Origin: Owenia fusiformis
Taxonomy: Eukaryota > Annelida > Polychaeta > Sabellida > Oweniidae
Assembly: GCA_903813345.2 (NCBI GenBank)
Contig: CAIIXF020000012.1
Location: forward strand, 2,833,318 to 2,897,317
Direction: 5' to 3'
DNA length: 64,000 bases
The position numbers and the translations under genes are program-made. Positions 12,901-27,900 of this stretch are shown here, piece by piece (within the stretch, counting starts at the first letter, position 1; each line of letters opens with the position of its first letter). The notes below the pieces were generated by a model. It was not told the DNA's origin. It did no database searches and saw nothing but the letters and a program-made list of their open reading frames with translations.

Positions 12901-15900
12901 TTTATTTACATGTATACTCACACGTATAGGGCCGAAATAAAAAAGATTAACTGAAACTGAAATAGACTCCAGTAAGAATATAGGCATCAAAAACTATGTT
13001 AAGCACAACGGGTAATTGCAACGCATTATTTAATATTACAATTTTCAGTTGAGAATGTTGACGAGTCTGACAAAATATTAACCATACACATATACACTGT
13101 TTGTACCAAATTTCAAATAACAGAAATGGCAAAAGCTGAGCTGAATTAGCAGTTGCAGTGGATGACAAAGATGATGTGTTTACATTAAGGTACCTCTTAA
13201 CAATATAGCGCCATGTAGTCCATGGTATGAAATCTCTAGGACGTCTAATAAAGGAGTTGGTAGCACACTATAGTGCAGCGATATTTGACCTTACATTAAC
13301 ATACCTATATATGTCCTCCAATAATTTTAATTATAACTGTTCAATATACTTCCGGCTTCTAGGCTGAATTATGCCTGCCATTAACAGAGGTCAAAAAAGC
13401 ACCAAAAAATTAAATCCCAATTTTCACAATTTGGAGTACACAATGTAACAGAAAATAATACAAAATGATTTTAAATATATGATTTAGGTTTCTAAGCTAT
13501 AAGTTTGAGGTTATTTTTCTTATCAATACCCAAAAATATGTAATCAGTGTATCGACGTTTTGTATTGTGTCTCAGGTATTAATAAGATAAATGTTACAAA
13601 TGAATCACTTTTATATTGGAATGACAAATGTTTAAATTATGCTAGCTTTTCACAAAAGGGGTCTCAATAAGTTTTGAGATATGGACTTTTATTCAGCGGT
13701 GAAAATTATCAGTAAATGCGGGCCTATTGCTCTTCCTTGACTAATTGGGACTACAGCTAAAATTCTATTTCCCGTAGTTAGATATAGCTTAGTTGCTTAT
13801 AAAAATGAATAAATAATTGAGAAAAATCGTTATCATTATCTTCCTAAAATTTGATTGTATCCAGCGGTAAGGTCAAAGAACAAACCAGCCATCAGAAAAC
13901 TTGATGATAGCCACAAGTAACGTCGAGGAAGAATTTCAAGGCGTTCGATTGCATATGACTCTAATAGATTATTAGACATGCCCTTGGAATATATGAACAT
14001 TCCAATACCTCTATAACATTTAATTAGATATAAATCTTACCTATTTGTTATTGTATTATGTTTTGTAAAACATGAACAATAATTTGCTATTAGACCCCTT
14101 GCGATTATATGCTTGGCTTATATTTGAAAAATCAAACAAAATCTGAAAAACACACTTGCATAATTACACTTATTAAACACCGACATCTACGGTAAAATTA
14201 AATAGTATATTTTTAAATTATGATAATTTATTTTTGTTCGTATGCTTAGAATAACGGTCTGTGTCTTATAAAATGTATAAAAGTTCGAATCAAAATATTT
14301 ACGTTTTTTGACCCCTTGTGATGAAAGACGTTTTTCGACCCGAAAGCCGGAAGTTTTTTCAGCAAATGGTATTTTAAAAGAATCAAGACATGTACACCTT
14401 GATAAATATTGCTTCAGATGTTGCTGCGCTATAGTGTTCTACGGATCCTTCATATTCGGAAGTCATACCATGGACTAATGGTTAGGTACCATGTTTTCCT
14501 TATATACGATTAAATATCTAAGGAATATAAATAGTATACATGGCTGATACGTACCCACTCCTGCGGTGCATCCTGCACTCTCCGGCCAGTCACATGTATT
14601 GAGAGTTGGACTGAAGTGGAGGCCCGATATGCACTGCTCAAGAGATGGAATGCTATCAGAACATTGGTAGAAGCTACTACAATCTGTAGGATGTGGCACA
14701 TAGGCAGATGGCGATGGACATACCACTGGAACACAAATACGACACATTAAAATGCACATTTTTTTTTTATTTATAATATTTTATTTATTACAATAATATA
14801 TATTAAAATAAATTTTCCAAAAGGCGACTTTGTTTAACATTATAAGCATCAAGGTGAATTAACAAATATTTATTCAAAATTAACAATCAATTTGGTGAAG
14901 CAAAGTGGTGAATAAATTAAACATAGATGGTTTGATAATTCTCGAAATCGTTGTTCCCTCTTCAAAAGAGAAGACGCGAAAATCTTTCCTTATAAGGGCA
15001 AAATATTTCCCATGATGCAGTTCGCGGAGGAACAAATTTATACTTCCTTATTTTCCCTCATAGGTTTAACATGGGGATTTTCACACCTATTTTTCAAACG
15101 ATATATTCGTTCATATTCCCGTACGAGAGTACAGAAAAAATTATTAGAAACGATTGATCTCTCATTAATCTTAATATAACAGCTATTTTTTTCATTGTAT
15201 TAATTCATAGCGTGGTGAAAACGATGATTGAAAAGTGAGAAAATATTCCGGCAGAGAAGGTCACGTGATCAAGTAGACGTGTCGCCATATTGGAAAAAAC
15301 AATTCCATTCGACTTTCAATACTTTCATGCCAATCTTACCGCACTACAAACTGCGACATCGCTGCAACAACTGAATAAAAGTATTCATCTTCAAATTACA
15401 TTATAGAGTTACGTTGAAAACCCACAAACAACTGAGCAGTAGACCAAAGAAGACGCGTCGCTATTATCTAGGTCAATCTGTTCAGTGGTCCGAAAGCAAA
15501 TCTATAGTACTCGTTTCCGAATTTTGTTGTTCATTGTACAATCTTTTATTAAGCAATGACAAAGAAGAATACTTACGATGGTGTCATTGTTTTATTTAGC
15601 GTGCGGGTGTAAAAACAAAATTGAGTAATTAGTTTGATTTAGAACTTTCGTGTCACGCAAATAGCTACGCGAAATGCATAGTGGGAAAATATTGACCAAT
15701 CAAATTTTGTCCTTTTTGAGTGCTTTTTCAGTGCATATTTGCAAACGTTCTGATTCACAGAGCGAACCGCGAAAAGGAGAATTGCTGCCAACACTCAGAC
15801 ACTTACACACTTCTTGAGAAAAGAGGCACTAGTTTCATTAACAGTTATGCTTGTAGCGCGGATAAATCTTGGGCTGCCAAAACGAAATAAATTCATTTTC

Positions 15901-18900
15901 TCTTGTTGAGTTTTAAAATTCAATTTACATTGGATTTCAAGGTTATTTAGTTTTGTTTCGAGGTCAGTTAGGAGGATCCTACGGAGTCTGCAATTAAAGA
16001 TGACATGCTTGGATGTTTCATTTTTGAATCCACATTTGCATTTTGGTGTATTAGCCATAGTAAAGTTGTGGGCATGAAAATAAGATTGAAAAAATATGTT
16101 AACTCTGATCCAATTAAGACTGATTTCCTCTGATCTAGGTAAATACAATGAGGTAGATGATATGATAGGTTCTGGATAAATGAGAAGTGTCAATTTAAAT
16201 TAGGTGTTGTTGGGGTAGTTTATTCCATTCTGAGATTGCTGTAAAAACATGTTTTCTTTAATATTACAGATCTTTCAGCGGGCAAGACAAATTCAGTTGG
16301 ATTTCTCAAATAGAGGGGGGGGGGGGGGTTGTTGTCTCTTATATTCATCAAATAATTTTGAACATATGAAGGAACTTTCTGATTTTGAATTTTGAACATG
16401 AGGGTTAGTCGGTGAAACTTCCTCCTCGTCTCTGGTTTTGGCCAATTTAGAATATTGATCACTTTTTCAGAAGATGACCCATGGTATGGGTATTTCAACT
16501 ACAGATCAGAGTTGCCTTGTAGTAAAGTTGATCTATGCATTTTAATTTGGAAATATCTGCATCGCCATAGAGGATGTCGCAGAAATCAAAATGTGGTAAA
16601 TAAGATAAAATATTTGAACATAAGATTTAGATGGTTTCCACTAAGTTTTTACTTAACGCTTCAAAGGGATTTCAAATTGGCTAGTGTGGAAGTTGAAAGA
16701 AAAGTTAGAGATAAGATAAAGCCAAGGTGTTTATGTGAGACACACCTAGGTATAGATTCAGTTCATTCTTTTTAGGACTACTAAATGTCAAATCATAACT
16801 TTTAGAGTGATTGAATTTTAATTGCCATTTTCAGAAAAACTGTTTATAGAATTTAGTGCTGATAAAGAGAAATGACATCTGCATACATAAAACACCTGTT
16901 CAAAATATCATCGGGTAAAACATTTATGTCAACTCAAAATAGCAAAAGTTAACCCCTGGGCTACCCCCCCCCCAAAAAAAAGAATTGCTTAAATAAAACA
17001 TTCCTGTATAAATTACAGGGTAATACGACTTGATATTAAAAATAAAATTTCAGTACAATAGTACGTACCCACTCCAGCGGAGCATCCCGCGCTAGCTGGC
17101 CAGTCACATGTATTGAGAGTTGGACTGAAGTGGAGACCCGATATACACTGCTTAAGAGAAGGAATGCTATTAGAGCATTGGTAGAAGCTGCTACAATCTG
17201 TAGGATGGGGCACATTGGCAAATGGCGATGGACATACCACTGGAACAAAAATACGACATAAATATATGATGTGACGACCACCAAGTTCAATCCCCATTTT
17301 AAAACTTTTCTAAGAGTTGTCCTTGACTTCACTAGATGGTGTCATTAGATTTCAATTTACGATCTACATCATCGTAGCAATAAGGTATTTTAGTTTTATA
17401 TGGTTTCAACGTACTTTTCAGGCGAGTTTTAAACTAGGAACTAATAATATTTCTGTCAATAGATGGCGTGTGTTGTTGTAGCAATTAACATCCATGAGTC
17501 AAACAATCAGAAGGCTGATTTCTTGGAACACGGAGTTGCAGAGTGATCTAGGCTAGGTGTTGGATATTTATAGGATATCCTATGATTTTGAGGAATATCA
17601 TTTATCATCGAATATCATCTACGAGGTGATATTGATATCTGCACGAGAGAGCGAAGCGAACGAGTGCATGTATCAATATCACCGAGTAGATTAAAATGAT
17701 ATTCTGAAAAAAATCATAGGATGTTCTTATTATCCTACACTTACAAGGAGTGTACTAAATGTATACTATCATTGCAAAATGAATTCCATGCCAAATAGAG
17801 TCAATTTGGCGGGAAATCAACAAGCGGAGTATATCGTCACAATATCCTCCGCATATTGGGTTTTCCGGAGTATATCGTCACGATATCCTCCGCCCGGAGT
17901 ATATCGTTACGATATCCTCCGGATATTCATTTTGCCAATAAATATCAAATTTATTTTTCAATGTTATTATACATTTAGTAGACTAAGTGTAGGATAATTT
18001 AGGTTTATTTCAGTCAAAAACGGAATAAAGATGATGTTTGAGATACATCCAGTAGTGAGTTGAGCTTTATTTTGGGTAGACAATTGAGGTTAAAGTCTCA
18101 GAATTTGGGATGTTTTCTGGCCATTTTCAGACAAAGGGCCCATCGAGAAAGCTCGAACTTTGTGGTTCAGGTTCGCGGCTTATTATTTGGCCATCTGTGA
18201 TTCATTTCTGGTTCATTTTGTTTGATGCAATGTAAGCCCCGATATGCTTAATTTAGAAGAAAAGAGGGAAAAATAATCATTGAAACATGTTACTCACACA
18301 CTCAATTAAATATGATAAAAAGTTTGGTTTGCAGTAATATAAAACCAAGGATAACATGCGTAGAACTCACGTAGAAAATAGCGTTTGAAGTTCAGAAATC
18401 ATTAGTAGTAGTGCATGCACATTTTTGACTAAGTGCATGTTTTAAATTAGTCTTTATTTAAAAAGTTGTGAGAATCGTCAAACTTCTCAGTCAATCTACG
18501 TGTAACAACTTCATTGTTAGCCAACTATGATTTGCTTTAAGATTACTTTGAACAATATCCAGGCCCGTAGCCAGAATTTGCCAAGGGGGGGGGGGGGGGT
18601 TGAAAAATTCCAGGGGGGGATTCGCTTATGACAATTGTGTTCCAAAATGGCCCAAATCATTTAAAAAGTGCTCAGAATGGTGAAACTGCATGAGTTTGGA
18701 AGACAACGGGCAACTTGAGCACACTGTTTTCGTTGGAATCATATTCACATTCCAATATCCAGATTGATTTGTGATGTCATATTTGTTATCAATTAGGCAA
18801 TTTCATGTATTAATATGTCCCGCTCCTCCAAGATATCGATTTTATATCCCGCTGTTATGTACCTGGAACCTCACTTGTAATAGGATAAATATTTATATCT

Positions 18901-21900
18901 CCCCGAGGGACTGAATATACCCTATATCCAAAGCCGACAGTACATAACTGGTGTTTCTCATACTTGAGTGGGTTCGGGGTAGATAAAACCTTTCCGCAAT
19001 GTATGTTTAACATTTTCGTAATATTCCTTTAGTTTAATATAATGAAATTGTAATATTATAACTTTGGTAATTGTAAAACAAGAACTGTTTATGAATATAC
19101 TGTTCAATATGTGTTAATTCTCCAGGGTCCAATCATTCAGAACATCTTATAAATATACTGTTCCGGAGGTGTCTTTCAGAGCTCCAGCAATTGCAAAATT
19201 AATGTTCTTGGGACTGTGAACCTTCATCACTGTATAACATTCATACATTTGCGTTTTACTTTAGACTTAACTGGCATATTGATGGAAACACTGAAATTTC
19301 CTACACTGAAAAAAGAATTAAATTTGGAAAAAATAAAAGTCTGGTGTTTTCATAAAAAGCAAAATAACATTTTCAAGTGAAAGAGGATCAAAATAGCATA
19401 TATACAATTTGGAGTACTTCACTGATATCAAGAGCAAACCAGTAGTTGACTGACAAAGAATGAGGGAGAAATCAAAAGTCGGGTTTGATAATTTGAAAGT
19501 CAATGAGAAACGGACGGTACGGACAAAAAGGTCAAGAAAAATAAAAACGGGGTTTAAGGGCGTCAGAGTGTAATGCTTTGTCATGCATGTTACCCCCCTA
19601 TGACACCAAACTAGTTCTTACCCGTTCTTGCCAGCCCTACGAAAACGTCGTAAAACGGGCTCAATCTGGTTGTGGTCGGGAAATATGTCTGAAATAATTA
19701 GCTTCTTCGTTCTTAAACAGTCTTCAATACGTCCATCTCGTTCGCAGTTCGTTCAGGTCGCACCACGTCGGTGTGCAACGTAGTAGAACGCGTCCCTTAG
19801 TCTAGAAGGTCAACATGACCTGATAACAGAACGGCATGGTCGCCATCGAATTTTGAATCGATTCAAAATTCTAAAATCACATTCCCGTCTGAGAACGTTC
19901 ATAAAGTTCGTAAATAGACCTTAGAAAGTTGCAGCTATGTTCATTCCGTTCGCACACAGTTTAAAACCAGTTTTGGAGAACGCAGTGGCAACTTGTTTGG
20001 TGTGATAGCTATATTTTTGCTAACTCGTTCATAAGCAGTGTTAAATACGTTCTTAATCAGTTTAAACCCGTTTGCAATTAGTTCTACCTCGTTCTAAACA
20101 CGTCCTCAGACAGTTCAACTCGTTGTTAAAACGTCCCTAGTAGGATTGATGTACGACGGTTCCGTTCGTAGTACGTCCAGCTCGTCGTTAGTACGTTTTC
20201 ACTCGTTCTAATTGTAGAACGTGACGACCACGAGAACATTTTGAGCATTGTCTGAGTTCTAGAGGACCTACCCGTTCGAGTACGTTCGATGAAGTTTGTA
20301 AATAGATCCCAAACGGTTCTTAGTAGGTCCAGTCCGTTCGTACATAGTTGGAGCCCGTTTTCGAGAACGTAGTGAGAACTAGTTTGGTGTGATAGCAGGG
20401 TTACAAACAAACGATTTATCTACAAAATTAGAAGATAATAAGCAATTTCTGACCAATAAAATATAGTTCGTGATTTGGTGCTCGTTATCAAATCCTTTTT
20501 GCTTTTCTATATTAGAGACCTAGACTCAGAACAGTACTAATAGATGTCGCTCCGTGCTCTTGTGCAAGAAATCAATTAACTCCAAGACTGAAATAACAGT
20601 GCTTTTACATCTAAAAACTCAAATATATATTATATAAAAATAAAAAATCTTCATATTCAGCACGAATAATATAAATTAAAATCTGAAGCACCATTTGCCA
20701 TAACTATACCATTTTCAGTTGAAGGTGTTGAAGCGTCTGAAAAATAAATAAAAGATGAAAATGTAAATCTTATGTATGCACATAATTTAATGCATTATTT
20801 GTTATATACTACGATCCCACTTACGTCGTGGTCGTACGACCCAACACTTGTCCAGGCAGTGTTTCCTCAACGTTGGAGAAATTACTACGCATTGCACACT
20901 TAAAATACCAACCGATACATTCCTGAGTATTTTATTGCTACAAGAGAGATTAAATATGTTTTGAAAGTTTGTGACGTAAACAAACATGCCCCGCCTTTTT
21001 GTTGGTTTGGCTAATATAGGAACCATAAGTCTGACCAATTAAATTGGAAAAGCTGGATATTGACAAAACAAAGGTAAAACGTTTTGGTTACAACCTGCCC
21101 TTTCATTAAGATTGGTGCAACATTAAGAATGTCTTTATATCTTTCATTTTATTTATTGGACACCATGTAGAGCAAGAAGTACTTTTATATCTCAAGACTT
21201 GAACGTAGTACATACATAAAAATATGATATCTTAAGAACTATATTTAATAGCAATTATAAATCAAAAGGCAATGGTTTAAAACCAGGCTACGGGAAAAGG
21301 GTCTTATCACAGATTTTTTTAATATTCTGATTTTTTTTATCTCATAAAGCACAAAGAGACCTTTCAAATGAGCCATGGCTAATGTCTTAACAATTTTTCC
21401 TTGCATATATAGACCAAAAAGTCGAATTTGAATTAAGCACATTTATAATTAAGCACAATTTTAATTTGTGATAAGACCGGTTTTCCTTTGGCCAGGCTCA
21501 TTTGGGTTATTATACCGTTTTCAGTTGATGATGTTGAAGAGTCTGAAAAACAAATGAACAATAATCATGCACTTATCATTACATAGTTCAGTTATCCATG
21601 GGACTTAGAGGGTTAACCTCAAGAATCTATTTGATATTATGCTGTTCCCTCATCCTCCATATATATGGTGAAAGAGGTGGAGCTATTACATAGTTCAGTT
21701 ATCCATGGGAATAAGAGTGTTAACCTTAAGAATCTGTTTGATATGCTGTTCCCTCATCCTCCATATATATGGAGAAGAAGTGGAGCTATTACATAGTTCA
21801 GTTATCCATGGGAACTAGAGTGTTAACCTCAAGAATCTGTTTGATATGCTGTTCCCTCATCCTCCATATATATTGTGAAAGAGGTGGAGTAATTACATAG

Positions 21901-24900
21901 TTAAGTTATCCATGGGAATTAGAGGGTTAACCTCAAGAATCTATTTGATATGCTGTTCCCTCATCCTCCATATATATTGTGAAAGAGATGGAGCTATTAC
22001 ATAGTTCAGTTATCCATGGGAATTAGAGTGTTAACCTCATGAATCTTTTTGATATACTATTCCTTCATCCTTCATATATGGTGAAAGAGGTGGAACTAGA
22101 GCACTGGTGATCCGCTCGATTACGCTGGTTACCAAAACGTTTCGTTTTGGAAACAAAATGTCGGAACGAAATTGTAAGATAATTGTAACCTTTAATCTTT
22201 CTTAATGACCCGTAAATATGTTATACATAGCTTATGCATACCAAAATTTATGTCAGATGTGATGTAAAAATGTGTTTATTGAGCAAAATGGTTACACCCT
22301 ATCCCTAATTTCACTGATATTTAAGTCGTAAAATTGTCTAAAAATCATGTTACAGACAGGTTTTGGCACTTCCATAATTTTCTGTCAGTGTGTCAATGTT
22401 TATTTCAAACCTGTCAGTTGTGAGCAGTTTGGAATGGGCTTTACAATGGTATGAATATTATAACATATACAAGAATGATATCCTAGGCTTATAGGAAAAT
22501 ATATAACAATGTATAATAGCGAATTGTAATTTATGACGTAATTTATAGGAAAATGTCACAGTAAGTTTTTGTGAGACAATGTTTTTAACCATTGCTAACT
22601 TTTTCAAATTTTCATCTAATTTTTCAAAATTTCCACCAGGCATTCACAATATGTATGCCGTGTGCCTCCAAGCATTTAGTAATATTTAGTAATTTATTAA
22701 TATGACTGATAAAGGACCATGCACCTTTTTTTCTTTACAGAGGGTATATTGTATGCATTCATTTAGCATAAATACTAGTAACAGTGGTGTGGCAAATAAA
22801 TATGATTTGTTTACAAAACAGTTTCCCAAAGGCATGGTTAGGTGGCATGCTTTCCCCTTCTTACACGACATATACGATTGATTATCTAAATAATACAAAT
22901 TCTATGCAATGCTGATACGTACCCACTCCCGCGGAACAACCTGCACTCGCCGGCCAGCCACATGTATTGAGAGTTGGACTGAAGTGGAGACCCGATATAC
23001 ACTGCTGAAGAGATGGAATGCTATTAGAGCAGTGGTAGTAGCTGCTACAATCTGTAGGATGTGGCACATAGGCAGATGGCGATGGGCATTCCACTAGAAC
23101 ACAAATATGACATTAAAAATCATAATAATATATTTCCACTTAAAGTGAAGACCCGATATACACTGCTCAAGAAAATGAGAGCATTCGAACAGAATAATCA
23201 CACATCAAAATGCATAATACATGTACCCAATATAATGTTATAGATACATGGCAATCGCTGAGCTTGAATAACAGTGGCCGTGACCGCCAAGATAATTTGT
23301 TTACATAAAGGTTCTAGTTTATAGTATTTTAGGTGACTGCAAAGTCTAGTATGCACCAATATGGCAAAATCTCACTTGCCCCATCAAATCCCATGGAGTA
23401 ATCATGCACCTTGATGACTGCCCCATCAAATCCCAAATTGCCACATTGGTATATGTTGGGCGTACGTGTGACGTATTATTCCCCTTCCAACATAATATAC
23501 AAGATGAACTGTGTAAAAATATATAACTTGCACGTACCCATTTCTGAGGCGCATCCTGCGTTAGCCGGCCAGTCGCATATATTAAGAGTTTGACTGAAGT
23601 GAAGACCCGGTGTACACTGCTTAAGAGAAGGAATGCTCTCAGAGCATTGGTAAAAGCTGCCACAGTCCGTAGGATGAGGCACATTGGCAGATGGAGATGG
23701 ACATGTAACTGAAATAAAAACACAACACAATGAAATGCACATTGTTTTATCATTAACATAACTGAATACATACATATTTGAATATGTGAACCACTGATTT
23801 TTAAAAAAAGATTCTGATTTAATGAGTGGTACTTGTAATACTATAATTCATGGACGCAACCAGTCAGAGTGCTACAGTTAGAACAGTGTAAATTCTAAAT
23901 AAATCAATCAATAGAAATCAAATAATAAATCAATGGTTATACTTTTATAAGGTCCTATGGATATAAACTACATCATTCATGTGTATTGGTTTAAAAGCAC
24001 AACGGCAACGTTCTTTTTTCTATCTGGTTAGAGTCCATTTCACTGCTTCATTTCGTCAGTAGAACGGCAAATATAAGAAATTGGGAGACCATTGTGCAAT
24101 AATATATGGAAAAGTATATTCATAATGTACACGAATGACATTTGTATATCTTGGATTGCTTCTAGTTTGGCTTATAAAGTGTGCGGCCTCTTATATTTGG
24201 ATGTTTCTCTGTCATGTTATTTTCAATAAGATTAACATGGCTGAAATTCTTCAAATTACAAGACGGCACAGGCTTATTGCACAAAAAACTAAAAAATCTG
24301 AAATATACAAATGTCATTCATGTACATTATGAATATACTTTTCCATATATTATTGCACAATGGTTATTTTTGCCGTTCTACTGACGAAATGAAGCAGTGA
24401 AATTGTTTTCTAGATAGAAATACGATTTTCTGAAAAAATGTCATGGTTTATCAACTGTTTTCGAAATTTGGCCTTTATGACTGTATTTCATAAGTTCATA
24501 AGTTATATTCAAAACGAGTCAAACAAAGTCAAACAATTGAAGTAAATAACGTGGTTTAACAATTGTAGGTTATGAAATCACCATAGGACTCAGGCCCGTA
24601 AGACACTTTTCTCCAAGGGGGGTGCGGTTTTAACTAAAGAGAAAATAAAATTGTCAATTTTTTGCCGCGTAAATCAAATTGCGTAAGTCAAGGGGGGGGG
24701 GGGGGTCGGTTACTCGCTATATTTTGTAGTATTTTATTGTTTTCGTATTGTTTTTAGACTAAATATTGTATGAGCAACTTGGAGAAATACTGGAATAGGG
24801 GGAGGGTGTACTAGAAGGGCATAAATGCCCGAGAACTTTTACCAGTTCAAGATCACATTCAGTGATTTCTGGATCCTTTCAAGGTGTTTTAATTGAAACA

Positions 24901-27900
24901 GAATCTATTTATAAGAAATTCAGATTTTTTCAATCATTTTCTTCTTAGGGGGGCAGCAAGGAAAATTTTACAAATTCAAGATGCTGTTTGGTTAATTCTG
25001 AGCACTTTTAATGTGTTTGAGTAAATGAATGCTTTTGTTTTTGGGGTTGGCTGCCAGAAATTTTTATGTTTTTATGATTTCATTATGTCACTTGGTGACT
25101 TCTAGGCACTTTAAATTTAAAATTAAAGCGTTTAAAATTAACAAATGCAACTTCCAAACTTGTGAGGAGTGACCCACTCCCCTTAGAAAATTTTACACTT
25201 TTGAGATGCCATTTGGTGCTTTCTGGGTACTTTTAAAGTGAATGAGTCGTCGATAAAACAAATTTCAAATTCTTTTTGGGGATGTCAAAGAGAATGAAAG
25301 GGTGAAGTGGGGTGGAGTGTCAGAGGGGGAGCATTAAGGGGTTGTTCCCAAGAAACAGTGACCAAATCAAGGTGCCATTTGATGATGTCTGGGCACTTTA
25401 AAAATGTCTGAGACAATACATGAAATTCAGAATTTTTTCAATTGTTTTGTGGGGGATGTGAGGGGTGGTCAACTCTCCTAGAAAATTTTACAATTTTAAG
25501 ATGATACTTGGTGCTTCTGGGCACTTTTAAAGTGTATGAGTCAATCGAAAAAAAATTGAAAAACAATTACATTTTTTCAATTTTTAGGGGTGTCAAAGGG
25601 GGATGCCAGAGGGGGGATGCCAGAGGGGGAGGTGAGATTAGGGTGCCAGAGGGCCAGCAAATGTTTTTCCCCAATATCTGTCCCCAGAAACATTGGCCAT
25701 ATCAAGGTGCTATTTGATGAAGTCTGGGCACTTTAAAAGTGTCTAAGACAATGCATGAAATAAATTCAGAATTTTTTGTGGGGGATGTGAGGGGTGGCCT
25801 ACTTCCCTGGAAAATTTTACAATTTTAAGATGCTATTTGGTACTTTCTGAACACTTTCGAAGTGTATGACTCAATAAAAAATTTGAAAAAATCACAATAT
25901 TTTGGGGGTTGTCAAAGGGGGAGGGGGTGCCAGAGGGGAAGGTGGGGTGGGGATGCAAGAGGGCGAGTAAGTGTTAGTCTCCCAGAATCATTGACTATAT
26001 CAAGGTGCTATTTGATGATGTCTGGGCACTTTACATGTGTCTGAGATGATGCATAAAATAAATTCAGAACTTTTCAATTTTGCTTTGGGTGTGAGGGGTG
26101 GCCGACTCCCCCTAGAAAGTTTTACAATTTTAAAACGCTATTTAGTGCTCTCTGGGCACTTTCAAAGTGTATGAGTCAATTGAAAATTTGAGAAAATCAC
26201 AATTTTTTGGAGGGGTGTCCAGGGGGCGAGGGCCGAGGGTGCCAGAGGGGGAGGTGGGTTGGGGTGGGGATCCCGAAGGGGAGCATGTGTTTGTCCCCCA
26301 CCAGAAACATTGACTATATCAAGGAGCTATGTTATGAAGTCTGGGCACTTGGGCACTTTAAAAGTGTCTGAGACAATACATAAAATAAATTCCGAACTTT
26401 TCCATTGTATTGAGGGGGTGTGAGGGGTGACCCACTCCCTCTAGAAAATTTTACAATTTTAAGATGCTATTTGATGCTTTTTTTTTTTAATTTTTTTTTT
26501 GGGGGGTGTCAAAGGGGGGTGCGGTCACACCCATCGCACCCCCCCATCTGACGGGCCTGTAGGTGAGTACAATGTAAAGAACAAAGAGATTAGGCTAGTC
26601 ACGATACCATTGGTAACATTACATGCAATTATTCATTTATCAAATGAATTCTATTTGTTGTCAAATTCAATTTCAATTTCTACATAATGAAAATGGTGGC
26701 ATGGCTAATTTATAATAAATTAGAGATTGCATAGAGAAAAGGAAAACACTCAAGTCAATTCCATTTTGAACTGCATGCATTATAAACACGTTGACATGGC
26801 TAATTTATGATAAATTAGAGATTGAATAGAGAAAAGGAAAACACTCACGTCAATTACATTTTGAACTGCATGCACTTATTAACAAGGTGACAAATAGGTA
26901 TTTAGTGTTTTAAGACCCCTGGTCTGTCCCAGATATATACCTTGCATTTGGTGTTCATGAGCAACCCATTTGGCTTATAATAGAGTGCTGTGGTGTGAAA
27001 CTTGACGACCCATGATACAATTCAATTTTCATTGAATATGTCTCAATGACCATTCAATGTATGTTTGTTATCAGTAGTATTACCCAATATGATGTTGCTA
27101 TAGCAATCATTACAAACCCATCTATCACTCATATCAGGCATGACTTGGTCACGTGAACTTTCGAACTGATAAAACAGAGAAACGTATGGAATTTGAAGTT
27201 ACAGAGATATATCCTCTAAAATCTACTATATTCTCGAAGCCGAAGGCAAATAGTAATTCTCTTTTATGACACGTGACTATGCATTGACCGATCAGGATTA
27301 GTGTTACATATTGGGCATATAATAATAAAATATATCAACCATTTTTTATTTGCTAAGTAATGCCTAGGTCACATAGCCGCCGGGCGCCGGCCGATGAGTA
27401 GTCATCGGCCGATTTATAAATCGACCGGGCGCCGGTGACTTTTCACCGATGTGTTGATCTAATCGTGAGTATGGTCACATTAGTACAGGCATCGTACGGC
27501 GCCCGCAATCAATTGAATCTGAAAGACATCGCACGGGTATCGCAAGGCTATCTGCCGATGGCCGTACGGCACCCGCCAGGACATCGGTCGATCTACAGGC
27601 CTCTAGATTTATACTAAATTCTTGTATGACCCAGTTTGACTGTTCCACATGGCATGAATGCAAGATTTGAAAACGAAATACTTCAATAGACAGCACTTCC
27701 AGGATAATAATGTTTTCATGCAATAAAAATCAGAAAAAGAAGATCCTCTAAATAGGTTCAATATTTAGAAAAAAAATGCTGACATGGGGTCCCTATTCAT
27801 AATTTTTTAAATTGTTTGATTGATATTTTTACTATCATGGATACTTCAATTAAAAGAAAACATATTGTTTTAATAAAAACACTGTATTTATGCCCAGAAA

